Shown: positions 8,442-18,699, counted from the stretch's first letter. The stretch: DNA of 64,000 nt from JAJFJD01 sp965228425 (GCA_965228425.1 OZ245815.1:4030001-4094000), one strand, 5' to 3'. The notes: generated by a model not told the origin, from the sequence alone. Numbers and translations are program-made.

Positions 8442-11099
8442 TCAGGCCCCGTTCATCGCCGCTTCGATCGCTGAGAGCGCCGCGTCCGCCGCGGCCCCGT
8501 CGGGACCGCCCGCCTGCGCCATGTCGGGGCGGCCGCCGCCGCCCTTGCCGCCGATCGCCGCCGACCCCGCGCGGACCAATTGCACCGCGTCGAAGCGTTC
8601 GACCAGATCGCCGGTCACGCCGACGACGAGCGATGCCTTGCCCTCGTTCACCGCAACCACCGCGACGACACCGGACTCGATCTGCTTTTTCAGGGTATCG
8701 ACCAACGGCTTCAATTCCTTGGCCGGCACGCCGTCGAGCTTGCGCGTCGCCAACTTCACGCCGGCGATCTCCCGCGCCTCTTCGGGCGCCGCACTGCCGC
8801 CGCCGCCCGCCGCCAGTTTTTGGCGCAGGTCCGACACTTCGCGTTCCAGGTTCCGTCGCTCCTCCAGCAGGGCCGCGACCCGGCCGGGAACGTCGCCGGG
8901 CGCCGTGCGCAGCGCCGCCGCCGCATCGGCCAGAGCGTTCTCGCGCTCGGCGACGAACCGATAGGCCGCGTCGCCGGTCAACGCCTCGATCCGCCGCACG
9001 CCCGCCGCCACCGCGCTTTCACCAGTGATCTTAAAGAAGCCTATATCACCGGTGCGCCGCACATGGGTACCGCCGCACAGCTCGGTAGAGAAGTAAGGAT
9101 CGCCTTCGCCCTCATCATGCGCCATCGAAACGACGCGCACCTCATCTCCGTATTTTTCGCCGAACAGCGCCAGCGCGCCCGCATCCACGGCCTCGTCGGG
9201 CGTCATGAGCCGCGTCCGCACATCGCCGTTCTGACGGATTCGGGCATTCACCTCGGATTCGATCGCGGCAATGTCCTCCGCCGTCATCGGCTTGGGGTGG
9301 CTGAAATCGAAGCGCATGTAATCGGGCGCCACGGACGACCCCTTCTGCGTCACGTGATCGCCCAGACGGCGGCGCAAGGCTTCGTGGGTTAGATGGGTGA
9401 CGGAATGGTTGGCGCGCAGGCGACTGCGGCGCTCGCCGTCGACCCGCATCTCGACGGCCTCGCCGACGCGCAGCGTGCCGCGCGTGACCTTGCCCATGTG
9501 GATATGCATGTCGTCGAGCTTCTTCAGCGTATCCTCGACCGCGACTTCTGCCCCTTCCGCAGTAAAGAGGATTCCAGTGTCGCCCATCTGGCCGCCGGAT
9601 TCGCCGTAAAACGGCGTCTGGTTGGCGACCACCGAGACCGCCTGCCCCGCCTCGGCGGACTCGGCCGGCGCGCCGTCGACGACCAACGCCGTCACGACGC
9701 CTTCCGCGCTCTCCGTCTCGTAGCCCAGGAACTCGGTCGCGCCGATCTCTTCCTTGAGGTCGAACCAGACCGCGTCGGTCGCCGCGTCGCCCGATCCGGC
9801 CCAGGCCTTCCGCGCCGCCGCACGCTGTTGCTCCATTGCCGTGTCGAAACCGTCGGTATCGACCGCCCGGCCCTGCCCGCGCAGGATGTCCTGCGTCAGG
9901 TCGAGCGGGAAGCCATAGGTGTCGTAGAGCTTAAAGGCGATATCACCGGGCAGCGCCTGGGCATCGCCAAGTTTGCCAGTTTCCTCCTCGAGCAACCGCA
10001 GGCCACGTCCCAACGTCTCCTTGAAGCGCGTCTCTTCGAGCTTGAGCGTTTCGGTAATCAGCGCCTCGGCGCGGGTCAATTCGCCGAAATGCTGGCCCAT
10101 CTGACCCACGAGCGCGGGGACCAGCTTATGCATCAACGGCTCCTGGCATCCCAGCATGTGGGCATGCCGCATGCCGCGCCGCATGATCCGGCGCAACACA
10201 TAGCCGCGTCCTTCGTTGGCCGGCAGCACGCCGTCGGCGATCAGGAAACTGCAGGCGCGCAGATGATCCGCGATGACGCGATGCGACACGCCGCGCTCGC
10301 CGTCCACCGGCGCGCCGCTCGCGTCGGCCGACGCCGCGATCAACGCCTGCATCAAATCCGTTTCGTAGTTGTCGTGATGACCTTGCAGGACCGCGGCGAT
10401 CCGCTCGAGACCCATGCCGGTGTCGATCGACGGCTTGGGGAGGTCCACGCGCGTATCGGGATCGGTCTGCTCGTATTGCATGAACACGAGGTTCCAAATC
10501 TCGATGAACCGATCGCCGTCCTCGTCCGGGCTACCCGGCGGCCCGCCGGGAATCTTGGGCCCATGGTCGAAGAAGATCTCCGAACACGGTCCGCAGGGAC
10601 CGGTATCGCCCATGGCCCAGAAATTGTCCGAGGTGGCGATGCGGATGATCTTGTCTTCGGGCAGGCCGGCAATCTTCTTCCAGAGCGCGGCCGCGTCGTC
10701 GTCCTCCGCGAAGACCGTGACGAGCAGCTTGTCTTCCGGCAGGCCGTATTCCTTGGTCACCAGGTTCCAGGCCAGCTCGATCGCCAATTCCTTGAAATAG
10801 TCGCCGAAGGAAAAGTTACCCAGCATCTCGAAAAACGTGTGATGCCGCGCCGTATACCCGACATTTTCCAGATCGTTATGCTTACCGCCCGCGCGCACAC
10901 ATTTCTGCGACGTGGTGGCGCGGTTGTAGTCGCGCTGCTCGGCGCCGGTGAAGACATTCTTGAATTGCACCATGCCCGCATTCGTGAACATCAGCGTGGG
11001 GTCGTTGCGCGGCACCAGCGGCGACGAATCGACCACCTCATGGCCATGCTTCCGGAAATACTCCAGGAAGGCGGTTCTGATCTCGTTGGTTGTGCTCAT
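8442..11099 (-). CDS. alaS: Alanyl-tRNA synthetase
   Basis: AlaS charges tRNA-Ala and edits mischarged Ser/Gly. From MSTTNEIRTAFLEYFRKHGH the product is 885 aa, close to the 876 aa of E. coli. The class II catalytic core is at the N-terminus (SSPLVPRNDPTLMFTNAGMV). The editing-domain zinc motifs are HSVTHLTH in the middle and CGGTHVRRTGDIG further on. The C-terminal segment has a coiled coil (LEERRNLEREVSDLRQKLA) then the glycine-rich C-Ala domain (GKGGGGRPDMAQAGG). It lies downstream of recA on the same strand, an order conserved in alphaproteobacteria, but a terminator separates the two. Confidence 0.98.
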   Translation of the reverse strand: MSTTNEIRTAFLEYFRKHGHEVVDSSPLVPRNDPTLMFTNAGMVQFKNVFTGAEQRDYNRATTSQKCVRAGGKHNDLENVGYTARHHTFFEMLGNFSFGDYFKELAIELAWNLVTKEYGLPEDKLLVTVFAEDDDAAALWKKIAGLPEDKIIRIATSDNFWAMGDTGPCGPCSEIFFDHGPKIPGGPPGSPDEDGDRFIEIWNLVFMQYEQTDPDTRVDLPKPSIDTGMGLERIAAVLQGHHDNYETDLMQALIAASADASGAPVDGERGVSHRVIADHLRACSFLIADGVLPANEGRGYVLRRIMRRGMRHAHMLGCQEPLMHKLVPALVGQMGQHFGELTRAEALITETLKLEETRFKETLGRGLRLLEEETGKLGDAQALPGDIAFKLYDTYGFPLDLTQDILRGQGRAVDTDGFDTAMEQQRAAARKAWAGSGDAATDAVWFDLKEEIGATEFLGYETESAEGVVTALVVDGAPAESAEAGQAVSVVANQTPFYGESGGQMGDTGILFTAEGAEVAVEDTLKKLDDMHIHMGKVTRGTLRVGEAVEMRVDGERRSRLRANHSVTHLTHEALRRRLGDHVTQKGSSVAPDYMRFDFSHPKPMTAEDIAAIESEVNARIRQNGDVRTRLMTPDEAVDAGALALFGEKYGDEVRVVSMAHDEGEGDPYFSTELCGGTHVRRTGDIGFFKITGESAVAAGVRRIEALTGDAAYRFVAERENALADAAAALRTAPGDVPGRVAALLEERRNLEREVSDLRQKLAAGGGGSAAPEEAREIAGVKLATRKLDGVPAKELKPLVDTLKKQIESGVVAVVAVNEGKASLVVGVTGDLVERFDAVQLVRAGSAAIGGKGGGGRPDMAQAGGPDGAAADAALSAIEAAMNGA

Positions 11100-11338
11100 T
11101 GTCTTCCCATCACCCGTGGCAAACGGCTGAAAGTCCACCCTATTAGCGATATCCCGACCGTAGGCGCGGCGGGCTGACAGCGGTTGTACCCCGCGCCCCG
11201 GGGGCTGTCCAGCAACCCAACGGACAGGAAACCGCCGCAAAGGGACGGATGGAAATATTTAGGGGCCCCGCCCGCGACGTCAACGCGGACGGCCGGTCCC
11301 TTCCCAACAAGTGGGCCTGCCGGATCATGATCAGGGGC

Positions 11339-11375
11339 AAAAAAACTGCGGCGAAGGCCGAAACCAACGCCGCAG
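11339..11375 (-). terminator. Rho-independent terminator after recA
   Basis: Reading the minus strand, the stem CTGCGGCG (11375-11368) pairs with CGCCGCAG (11353-11346) and is followed by seven T residues (11345-11339). It lies 46 bases past the recA stop. The rest of the recA-alaS gap (11100-11338) shows no gene and must hold the alaS promoter. Confidence 0.85.
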
Positions 11376-11420
11376 GCGGTTCGAGGGGAGGGAACCGCTT
11401 AATTCAGGCCGTGCCGAGGA

Positions 11421-12527
<1,107 letters not shown>

Positions 12528-12679
12528 GGTGCCGTCCTTCCCTTATTTCACAGGCCCCCGGCGGATGCAATGCGTCGGATATGTCGCGTGCGACCGTGTC
12601 TCCGATGCAATGGCGGGAAAGGAGCGGTGCAAAACCCGTGTCCACCCGGCCACCTTGGGGCGTCAATCCAGTGCCCTCA

Positions 12680-12707
12680 TATGTACCAGTTTTGTTCTCC
12701 TGCGCAA
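12680..12707 (-). promoter_or_regulatory. Candidate recA promoter
   Basis: On the minus strand TTGCGC (12707-12702) and TACATA (12685-12680) are 16 bases apart and resemble -35 and -10 boxes. The SOS box abuts the -35 side. Transcription would start near 12673 with a leader of about 145 bases. This is a visual match only. Confidence 0.4.
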
Positions 12708-12722
12708 GTTCTTTTTTTGTTC
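12708..12722. promoter_or_regulatory. SOS box (LexA operator) upstream of recA
   Basis: The sequence GTTC-TTTTTTT-GTTC on the plus strand matches exactly the direct-repeat LexA operator GTTC-N7-GTTC known from alphaproteobacteria. It sits directly upstream of the candidate recA -35 box. A third GTTC lies at 12694-12697 but with N10 spacing. Position and exact consensus support LexA control of recA; lexA is not in the window. Confidence 0.7.
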
Positions 12723-12797
12723 TCATTTGGACAACAAGCAAACCGTTGCCCGTCAAGGCCTTTTCTGCCCGGAGAACTGCGGATAGATGATTTTTTG

Positions 12798-14312
12798 CTA
12801 CCGCGCCTGGCCCAGCATCTTCACGTGCTCGGCAGCTTCGCGGCCGGCGATTCGGCCGAAGGTCGCGCCGGCCATCAGGCCGGTGCCGCTGGCGTAGTTG
12901 TGGAAATACAGCCCGCCGACCATCTCCCCCGCCGCGTAGAGGCCGGGGATGGCCCGCTTGCCGGTGCGTTCCACCTCGGCCTTGGTGCTGACCTTGATGC
13001 CGCCGAAGGTGAAGGTGACGCCCGCGGTCACCGCATAGGCATCGTAGGGCGGCGTATCCAAGGGATTGGCCCAGTTGGATTTATTGATCGCCAGCCCCTC
13101 GGTGCAGCGGCCGTCATGCACGTTCGGATCGAACGGAATGTCGGTGCGGACCGAGTCGTTGAATTCCTTGACCGTCTGGATGAACCGCTCCGCGTTCACA
13201 CCCTCCAGCTTGGGCGCCAATTCCTCGATTGTGTCCGCCGAGACCTTGGTGATTCGGCGGATGTGGTACTCGCTGCGCAGCAGATGGTTGACCTTCTGAT
13301 CGAAGATCTGCCAGGCGAACATGCCGGGCTGCTGCAGGATTTCGCCGCCGTAGCGCGCATAGCAATAGCTGTGGAAATCTTCGCCCTCGTCGCGGAACCG
13401 CTCGCCGTTGGCGTTCACCACGATGCTGAACGGCACGTTATGCTTCTGGAACTGGTCGCCGATATCGAGATCGCCGTAGGGCGGCGCGTTCAGGTCCCAG
13501 GCCACCGCGTGGCAGCCGGACCAATGCCCGTAGGGCATGGCGCCGATGTCGAGCGCCATGTTGAGCCCTTCCCCGTTGTTGTATTCGGTGCCCCGCACCT
13601 TGGCGAGGTCCCAGCCGGGGCCGAGATAGCGGGCGCGCATCTCCTGGTTCGATTCGAAACCGCCGCAGGCCAGCACCACCGCCTTCGATTCCAGGCTCAG
13701 CACCTTGCCCTTGTGGCGGCAGCGCACGCCGTGGACGCCCCGGTCCTCGTCATACAACAGGTCGGTCGCCGTCGCCTCGTAAAGCACCTCGATGCCGGCC
13801 TTCGCCGCCGTATCGTGCAGCGTCTGGACCAGCTGCTCGCCCCCGCCGTTGATCCGCAGCGCCAGCCCGCCCCAGAACTTGAACTTGCCGTCCACCTTGA
13901 ACGCCTGCCGTCCGGTCGCCGGAATAAGGTCGACGCCATGGGTGGTCATCCATTTCGCGGTGTCGAAGCTGTTGGTGACCAGCACCTCGATCAGGTCCGC
14001 GTCCGAGCGATACTGGGTCATGCGGAAGATGTCGTCGTAATACTGGTCGTGCGTGTAGGTGCCGAAATCGATGTTGTCCAAGTCCTCGTCGGCGAGGCTG
14101 GGGCACAGCTCCATCAGGTCGTCGACCCCGTTATAGGAGAACCGGAAGGCCCCGCCGGTGAAGGCCGAATTGCCGCCGCGCGAATCCTTGGGCGCGGTCT
14201 CCAGCATCAGCACCGACGCGCCGTTCTCCACCGCCGACAGGGCCGAACAAGTCGCGGCATTCCCCGCGCCGACCACGATGATATCAAATTCTTTTCCGAC
14301 GACGTCCGCCAT
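12798..14312 (-). CDS. FAD-dependent dehydrogenase, tricarballylate dehydrogenase (TcuA)/fumarate reductase-like
   Basis: The 504-aa product (start MADVVGKEFDIIVVGAG) is a flavoprotein of the succinate dehydrogenase/fumarate reductase family. The dinucleotide-binding motif is GAGNAA at 15-20, followed by LMLETAPKDSRGGNSAFTGG, and the C-terminus has the FAD-binding block GLYAAGEMVGGLYFHNYASGTGLMAG. The overall pattern is closest to TcuA, which oxidises tricarballylate to cis-aconitate, but no TcuB electron-transfer partner is adjacent, so the substrate is open. An upstream in-frame ATG at 14357 is less likely. The gene diverges from an M81 peptidase gene, suggesting shared regulation. Confidence 0.75.
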   Translation of the reverse strand: MADVVGKEFDIIVVGAGNAATCSALSAVENGASVLMLETAPKDSRGGNSAFTGGAFRFSYNGVDDLMELCPSLADEDLDNIDFGTYTHDQYYDDIFRMTQYRSDADLIEVLVTNSFDTAKWMTTHGVDLIPATGRQAFKVDGKFKFWGGLALRINGGGEQLVQTLHDTAAKAGIEVLYEATATDLLYDEDRGVHGVRCRHKGKVLSLESKAVVLACGGFESNQEMRARYLGPGWDLAKVRGTEYNNGEGLNMALDIGAMPYGHWSGCHAVAWDLNAPPYGDLDIGDQFQKHNVPFSIVVNANGERFRDEGEDFHSYCYARYGGEILQQPGMFAWQIFDQKVNHLLRSEYHIRRITKVSADTIEELAPKLEGVNAERFIQTVKEFNDSVRTDIPFDPNVHDGRCTEGLAINKSNWANPLDTPPYDAYAVTAGVTFTFGGIKVSTKAEVERTGKRAIPGLYAAGEMVGGLYFHNYASGTGLMAGATFGRIAGREAAEHVKMLGQAR

Positions 14313-14653
14313 TGAAGAGGCCTCTTTCTCTGGTTGCGGAAACCCGGCGTTCCGCACGCGCTTAACCGTTGATACCCCTTATACAAACGATCCGCGAATG
14401 CCGGCAAATCCCGGCCGGATCACGCCGCCGGGACTTAGATGCGTTTCATGAATAGCGGTACTCGACCGCACGGATTACAACGCGGTACACTTTCCCAATC
14501 CGGACGGCGACTACCCGACGATGGTTGCCCGACTCATCGAGGCGTTTTCGTCGCTCACTCCTCACTCGCCCGTCCGGCCACGATTCCATCGACGCCATTC
14601 TGCGACGGCACGGCGCCTTCATATAAATACATTCCCATCACCAGGGGTTCGAC
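14313..14653. other. Divergent intergenic region, dehydrogenase / M81 peptidase
   Basis: This 341-base region separates the two divergent starts. A partly symmetric element TTGATACCCCTTATACAA near 14369-14386 could be a transcription-factor site, but the symmetry is imperfect. I see no small gene with a convincing ribosome site and no terminator. Confidence 0.3.
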
Positions 14654-16189
14654 ATGAGCACTGAGACACCGAAACGCATCGCCATCCTCGGCTTCAGCCT
14701 GGAGACCAACCGTTTCGCCCCGCCCTGCGGCGAGGCCGAGTTCCGCGACCGCGGCCTGTTTTACGGCGAAGAGATCACCGAAGACGCCCGCCGCCCGGCG
14801 CCGGTGATCAACGGCGGCATCTGCGGCTTCTTCAAGGTGATGGACGCGCACGGCCCGTGGGAGCCGGTGCCGATCGCCTTCGCCAGCGCCCATCCGAACG
14901 GCCCGGCGGAAAAGTCATTCTTCGACGGACTTCTGCAATCCATGCGCGACGGTCTTGAGAACGCGGGCGACCTGGACGGCGTCTATGTCTGCGAACACGG
15001 CGCGGGCTTGGCCGAGGGCAACGAGGACCCTGACGGCGAAGTGTTCGCCCTGGTGCGCGGCATCGTCGGCCCCGATGTGCCGGTGATCGCGACGCTGGAC
15101 CTGCACGCCAACGTCTCCGAGCGCATGGTGAGCGAACCCGACGTGCTGATCTCCTATATCACCAACCCGCATGTGGATGCCTTCGAGCGCGGCGAGGAAG
15201 CAGCGCATTGCATGCTCGAAATGTTCGACGGCGTGAAGCCGAAGATGGCGTCGATCCGCCTTCCCCTGGTCGCCCCGTCCGTGACGCTGCTGACGGCGGA
15301 GGGGCATCCCTATGGGGACCTGATCAGGCTCGGCCAGACCAAACTCGGCGACGACATCATGAACGTCGCTATCACGGCGGGCTTCGCCTTCAGCGATACC
15401 GACCGCAACGGTATGACGATCACCGTGACCGCCCGCGAAGACCAGGCGAAGGCCGACGCGCTCGCCCGCGAACTGGCGATTGCCGGCTGGGCGGACCGCG
15501 AACGGTATCAGACGCGCATGACCGACCTGGAGGAATGCACGCGGCTCGCGCTCGAGGTGGGTGAGGACGCGAGCAAGCCGAACCTGCTGTTCTGCGACCC
15601 GGCGGACAATCCCGGCGGCGGCGGACGCGGCAACACGACCTATATCCTGAAGTCCTTCGCAGAGGCGGGCGTGGAGAACTGCATCTTCGCCGTGTTCAAC
15701 GACCCGGCCCTGGTCAAGCGCGCGGACGACGCCGGCGTCGGCGCCACCTTCGCCGCGACCTTCAACAGCGAGGAGCCGAACCAGTTCTCCGAACCGTTCG
15801 AGGCCGAGGTAACGGTCGAGAAACTGAGCGACGGCGAATTCACCGGCACCGTCGGGATGCCGAAGGGACGCACGGTGCAACTCGGCCGCTCCTGCCTGCT
15901 ACGGCTCGGCGGCATCCGGATCATCGTGATCTCGATCCGGCAGCAATGCCTCAGCAATGACTACCTGCAGCATTTTGGCGTGGACGCGGCCGAAGCCCGC
16001 AGCACGGTGGTCAAATCGCGCGGCCATTTCCGCGCCGGCTTCCAGCACCTCTTCCCGCCCGAGCGCATCATCGAGGCGGACGTACCGGGCCTGACCTCGT
16101 GCAACCTCCTCACCTTCCCCTGGGAGCGCATGCCGCGCCCGGTCTACCCGATGGACCCGGAGACGACCTGGGAACCGCCGGCGTCGTAA
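14654..16189 (+). CDS. M81 family metallopeptidase (MlrC-like)
   Basis: The 511-aa product belongs to the MlrC/M81 family, zinc enzymes first described from microcystin degradation and widespread in genomes with no known substrate. N-terminal family sequence is RIAILGFSLETNRFAPP. Probable metal ligands sit in TLDLHANVS (Asp149, His151) and NPHVDAF (His173), and the C-terminal domain has DPADNPGGGGRGNTTYIL. It diverges from a flavin dehydrogenase gene, so the two may act in one small catabolic pathway. A strong terminator follows 24 bases after the stop. Family assignment is firm, substrate unknown. Confidence 0.88.
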   Translation: MSTETPKRIAILGFSLETNRFAPPCGEAEFRDRGLFYGEEITEDARRPAPVINGGICGFFKVMDAHGPWEPVPIAFASAHPNGPAEKSFFDGLLQSMRDGLENAGDLDGVYVCEHGAGLAEGNEDPDGEVFALVRGIVGPDVPVIATLDLHANVSERMVSEPDVLISYITNPHVDAFERGEEAAHCMLEMFDGVKPKMASIRLPLVAPSVTLLTAEGHPYGDLIRLGQTKLGDDIMNVAITAGFAFSDTDRNGMTITVTAREDQAKADALARELAIAGWADRERYQTRMTDLEECTRLALEVGEDASKPNLLFCDPADNPGGGGRGNTTYILKSFAEAGVENCIFAVFNDPALVKRADDAGVGATFAATFNSEEPNQFSEPFEAEVTVEKLSDGEFTGTVGMPKGRTVQLGRSCLLRLGGIRIIVISIRQQCLSNDYLQHFGVDAAEARSTVVKSRGHFRAGFQHLFPPERIIEADVPGLTSCNLLTFPWERMPRPVYPMDPETTWEPPAS

Positions 16190-16213
16190 GCGGCAACCCG
16201 TAGCCCATGCATG

Positions 16214-16242
16214 AAAAGGCCCCGCACTGGCGGGGCCTTTTT
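16214..16242 (+). terminator. Rho-independent terminator after M81 gene
   Basis: Stem GGCCCCGC (16218-16225), loop ACTG, stem GCGGGGCC (16230-16237), then five T residues; four A residues precede the stem. The A and T flanks let it act in both directions, so it may also end the small minus-strand gene that stops at 16274. Confidence 0.9.
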
Positions 16243-16273
16243 CTCGGCGGCGATGTTTCGGGGGAGGTCGCCG

Positions 16274-16423
16274 TCAGCAACCGCTCGGCATCGTGTCGCG
16301 CAAGAGGATAAGGCGGCGCTCGAAGGCGGCGACTTCGGCGGCGCTGTGCGAGCGGAATTTATGGTCGCGCGGCTTCATCGCGGTGGACCAGACGGTTTTC
16401 CAATAGGTCATCAGGATCGGCAT
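16274..16423 (-). CDS. Small hypothetical protein, 49 aa
   Basis: An ATG at 16423 is preceded by GAGGAACC seven bases upstream, a strong ribosome site. The frame encodes 49 residues beginning MPILMTYWKTVWSTAMKPRD, with a central HSAAEVAAFERRLILLRD helix, and stops at TGA 16276-16274. Composition and codon use look like real coding sequence, and the bidirectional terminator lies just past its end. It has a basic and aromatic N-terminus and no clear signal peptide. I do not recognise the family. Confidence 0.6.
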   Translation of the reverse strand: MPILMTYWKTVWSTAMKPRDHKFRSHSAAEVAAFERRLILLRDTMPSGC

Positions 16424-16519
16424 TGCAGGTTCCTCGGGCTATGGTTTTGGGGCGACCGGCGGGACTTTCTTCGCCGCGCCGTTGATGCGTAGACGGTACT
16501 GACGCCGCGTTTCCGGGAA

Positions 16520-16531
16520 ATTTCCGGAAAT
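16520..16531. repeat. Palindrome ATTTCCGGAAAT in intergenic region
   Basis: A perfect 12-bp palindrome at 16520-16531 sits within TTCCGGGAAATTTCCGGAAA, so the TTCCGG/GGAAA unit appears twice. It lies about 100 bases upstream of the 49-codon gene and 170 upstream of the DoxX-like gene. It may be an operator; no regulator is identified. The rest of 16424-16701 shows nothing else. Confidence 0.35.
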
Positions 16532-16701
16532 CCGAAAAACGGTTTCAATTGTTTCCGAAGTCCCGAAATACGCCGAGTCTCTGCACAAATAATATGCACC
16601 GGCTGTGGTTCGATCCCGGCGCTTCGCATCGATCGGAAACGGTGCTACCGTCGCCCGCGACCGGTATGCATCGCCGGTCCGTGCATTTTGGAAAGGCTCA
16701 C

Positions 16702-17190
16702 ATGACCAATTTCGGGACCGGCGACGGCGGATTGTCCGGCGGGCGGCAACCGCACAAACTCTTGGTTGCCGCCTGTTATCTGGCGGCGATCGTTATTGCC
16801 TATACCTTCGTGAAATACTTGTATTTCAAGTTCATCCCCGATCCGGACGCGAACGCGATTTTCCGCGATCTGGAAACGTGGAGCGGCATCGCATGGGTCA
16901 ATCCCTATTTCCGCTTTTTCACCGGAGGCGTCGAGTTGGTCGCCTCGATCCTGCTGTTCATTCCCGGGCTACAGCTCCTCGGTGCGCTGCTGACCGCGGG
17001 GACGCTGACAAGCGCCATTCTGCTGCATCTCATCGGCCCGATCGGCATCGAAGGCGCGCGGGGCGATCTATTCGTGGAGGCGATAATATGCACCATGCTG
17101 GCCTGCGGCATCATCTTCGTCCGGCGACACGAAATTCCGCGGCTGCTCCAGTTCCTCCTGCTTGACCCGTCGCTCTACCGAATACGCTAA
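16702..17190 (+). CDS. Four-helix membrane protein, DoxX-like
   Basis: From ATG 16702, preceded by GGAAAGG, the product is 162 aa. Four hydrophobic helices can be seen at about residues 20-38, 72-92, 96-114 and 125-142, the layout of DoxX/DoxD-like inner-membrane proteins. The motif GGVELVASILLFIPGLQLLGALLTAGTL fits that family. Function is unknown; some relatives act in redox or thiosulfate metabolism. A longer frame from 16549 is unlikely to be used. Confidence 0.65.
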   Translation: MTNFGTGDGGLSGGRQPHKLLVAACYLAAIVIAYTFVKYLYFKFIPDPDANAIFRDLETWSGIAWVNPYFRFFTGGVELVASILLFIPGLQLLGALLTAGTLTSAILLHLIGPIGIEGARGDLFVEAIICTMLACGIIFVRRHEIPRLLQFLLLDPSLYRIR

Positions 17191-17246
17191 TAAAGAAGGA
17201 AAGGACAAATCCACACGGCCGCCCAAAAAGGGCACAGGAGATAACA

Positions 17247-18059
17247 ATGAAGAAACTGAGCGCAGCCGACCTTGACCGGTACGACCGAGACGGATTCCTG
17301 TTTCCCAACCGCGTGATGCGGGAGGAGGAAGCGGCGGCCTGCAAGGCGCGCCTCGACGATCACATCCGTCGATTTGGCGATGACGCGCGCGGCAACGGCC
17401 GAATGGCCAAGCGTCCTCATCTCATCCTGCGGTGGGTTGCGGATTTGGCCCGCAACCCGGCAATCGTCGATGCGGTCGAAGACATCATCGGTCCGGATAT
17501 CCTGTGCTGGAGTTCTTCGATATTCAATAAGGAGGCAGGTTCAAGACGGTTCGTGTCTTGGCACCAGGACGCCAATTATTGGGGCCTCAGCAGCCCCAAT
17601 GTCGTCACCGCATGGATCGCGTTGACGCCCGCAACACGGGCGAACGGCTGCATGCAATTCCTGCCGGGATCGCACCGGACCGACATGACCCATATCGACA
17701 TCGCCGACAGCGACAACATGCTTTTTCGGGGTCAGACAATCACCGACGATGTGGACACAGGTGCCGTCGCGGATGTGGTCCTGTCCGCGGGCGAGTTTGC
17801 GCTGTTTCATGTCAATATGGCTCACTCGTCGCCCCCCAACGGGTCACCGGACGACCGCACCGGTCTCGTCTTCCGGTATGTGGCCGGCGACGTGTATCAA
17901 ACCAAGGCGGATTATGACAGCGCGACGCTGATCAGAGGCGAGGACCGTTCTGGCCGGTTCGAACTCGAGCCGATACCGTCGGATGATCTCGACCCTGCGG
18001 CGCTCGCCTTTCATGAACGCGTCTGCGGCGCTCGGCAAAAGGTCTATTTCAGCGGATAG
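17247..18059 (+). CDS. Phytanoyl-CoA dioxygenase family protein
   Basis: This 270-aa protein is a non-haem Fe(II)/2-oxoglutarate oxygenase of the PhyH family. The iron facial triad is visible as His106-x-Asp108 in SWHQDANYW and His193 in NMAHSSPPN, and Arg204 in DDRTGLVFRYV is the likely 2-oxoglutarate anchor. An AGGAGAT ribosome site precedes the ATG. Bacterial members hydroxylate varied small molecules, so the substrate cannot be named. The gene stands alone between the membrane protein and the convergent GNAT gene. Confidence 0.88.
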   Translation: MKKLSAADLDRYDRDGFLFPNRVMREEEAAACKARLDDHIRRFGDDARGNGRMAKRPHLILRWVADLARNPAIVDAVEDIIGPDILCWSSSIFNKEAGSRRFVSWHQDANYWGLSSPNVVTAWIALTPATRANGCMQFLPGSHRTDMTHIDIADSDNMLFRGQTITDDVDTGAVADVVLSAGEFALFHVNMAHSSPPNGSPDDRTGLVFRYVAGDVYQTKADYDSATLIRGEDRSGRFELEPIPSDDLDPAALAFHERVCGARQKVYFSG

Positions 18060-18131
18060 AGACCACCCATAGCGGAACGCGCCAGGACGGGCAAAACGTC
18101 GGTTCCTTTACGCGCGCTGTCCCCTCGCCCG

Positions 18132-18614
18132 TCAGGGATACCAGCGCATGATCGTATGGGTCTCCGTTTCGTCGGCAACCGAAAATCCCAGCCGGGTGTA
18201 CAACTCCCTGGCCCGCGGGTTGACCTTCATCACACGCAGTTGGATCGGCACACCGAGACGCCCGGCTTCGGCGAAGAGCATGGCCATGCAACGCGCACCA
18301 ATGCCTCGTCCTTGATAGGCTGGTGCGATGAAAATCTGGTTGAGCTTGAGGCACTTGTCGGTCAGGTCGAGAGCCGCAATTCCGCAGCTCGCACCCTGAA
18401 AGTGGATGACCCGATAATCGTAGAGTGCGAAGTTGCGCGCGTGGCGGTGGCGCTCCTTGCGGTCATCCCAGCCACCGCTCTTGTCCACGTAGACCCGGAA
18501 TGCGGCTTTCCGCATCATGAAGGCGAATTCGCTGTCTTCATCGGTTGCGCGCCGCAGGACAAGGTCGCTCGCCGCATCACGCAGTTCCGGATCAAGTTGT
18601 CGGCTCGCAGTCAT
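18132..18614 (-). CDS. GNAT family N-acetyltransferase
   Basis: From ATG 18614, preceded by AGAGG, the product is 160 aa. The acetyl-CoA pyrophosphate-binding motif A is LNQIFIAPAYQGRGIGARCM, followed by a C-terminal motif B region (VNPRARELYTRLGFSVADET). GNAT enzymes transfer acetyl groups to amines of small molecules or proteins; the acceptor is unknown. The gene faces the PhyH gene across 72 bases. Confidence 0.88.
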   Translation of the reverse strand: MTASRQLDPELRDAASDLVLRRATDEDSEFAFMMRKAAFRVYVDKSGGWDDRKERHRHARNFALYDYRVIHFQGASCGIAALDLTDKCLKLNQIFIAPAYQGRGIGARCMAMLFAEAGRLGVPIQLRVMKVNPRARELYTRLGFSVADETETHTIMRWYP

Positions 18615-18667
18615 TGCAGGCCTCTGACGCAATCGCACCGCGTTTGAACGGTTGGATAGACTAGCAT

Positions 18668-18699
18668 CGCCCTCCTGACAACATCCTGTCAGCAGGGCG
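18668..18699. repeat. Inverted repeat between cckA and the GNAT gene
   Basis: Arms CGCCCT-c-CTGACA (18668-18680) and TGTCAG-c-AGGGCG (18687-18699) are complementary except for the middle base, around a 6-base loop. It lies 28 bases past the cckA stop and could stabilise or end that transcript. There is no T-tract on either strand, so it is not a classic terminator; an operator for the GNAT gene is also possible. Confidence 0.45.

Noticed and set aside
8435..8450. Hairpin GGGGCC-GTCA-GGCCCC between icd and alaS
   Set aside because: It overlaps the last codons of alaS and has no T-tract on either strand; not enough to call a terminator.
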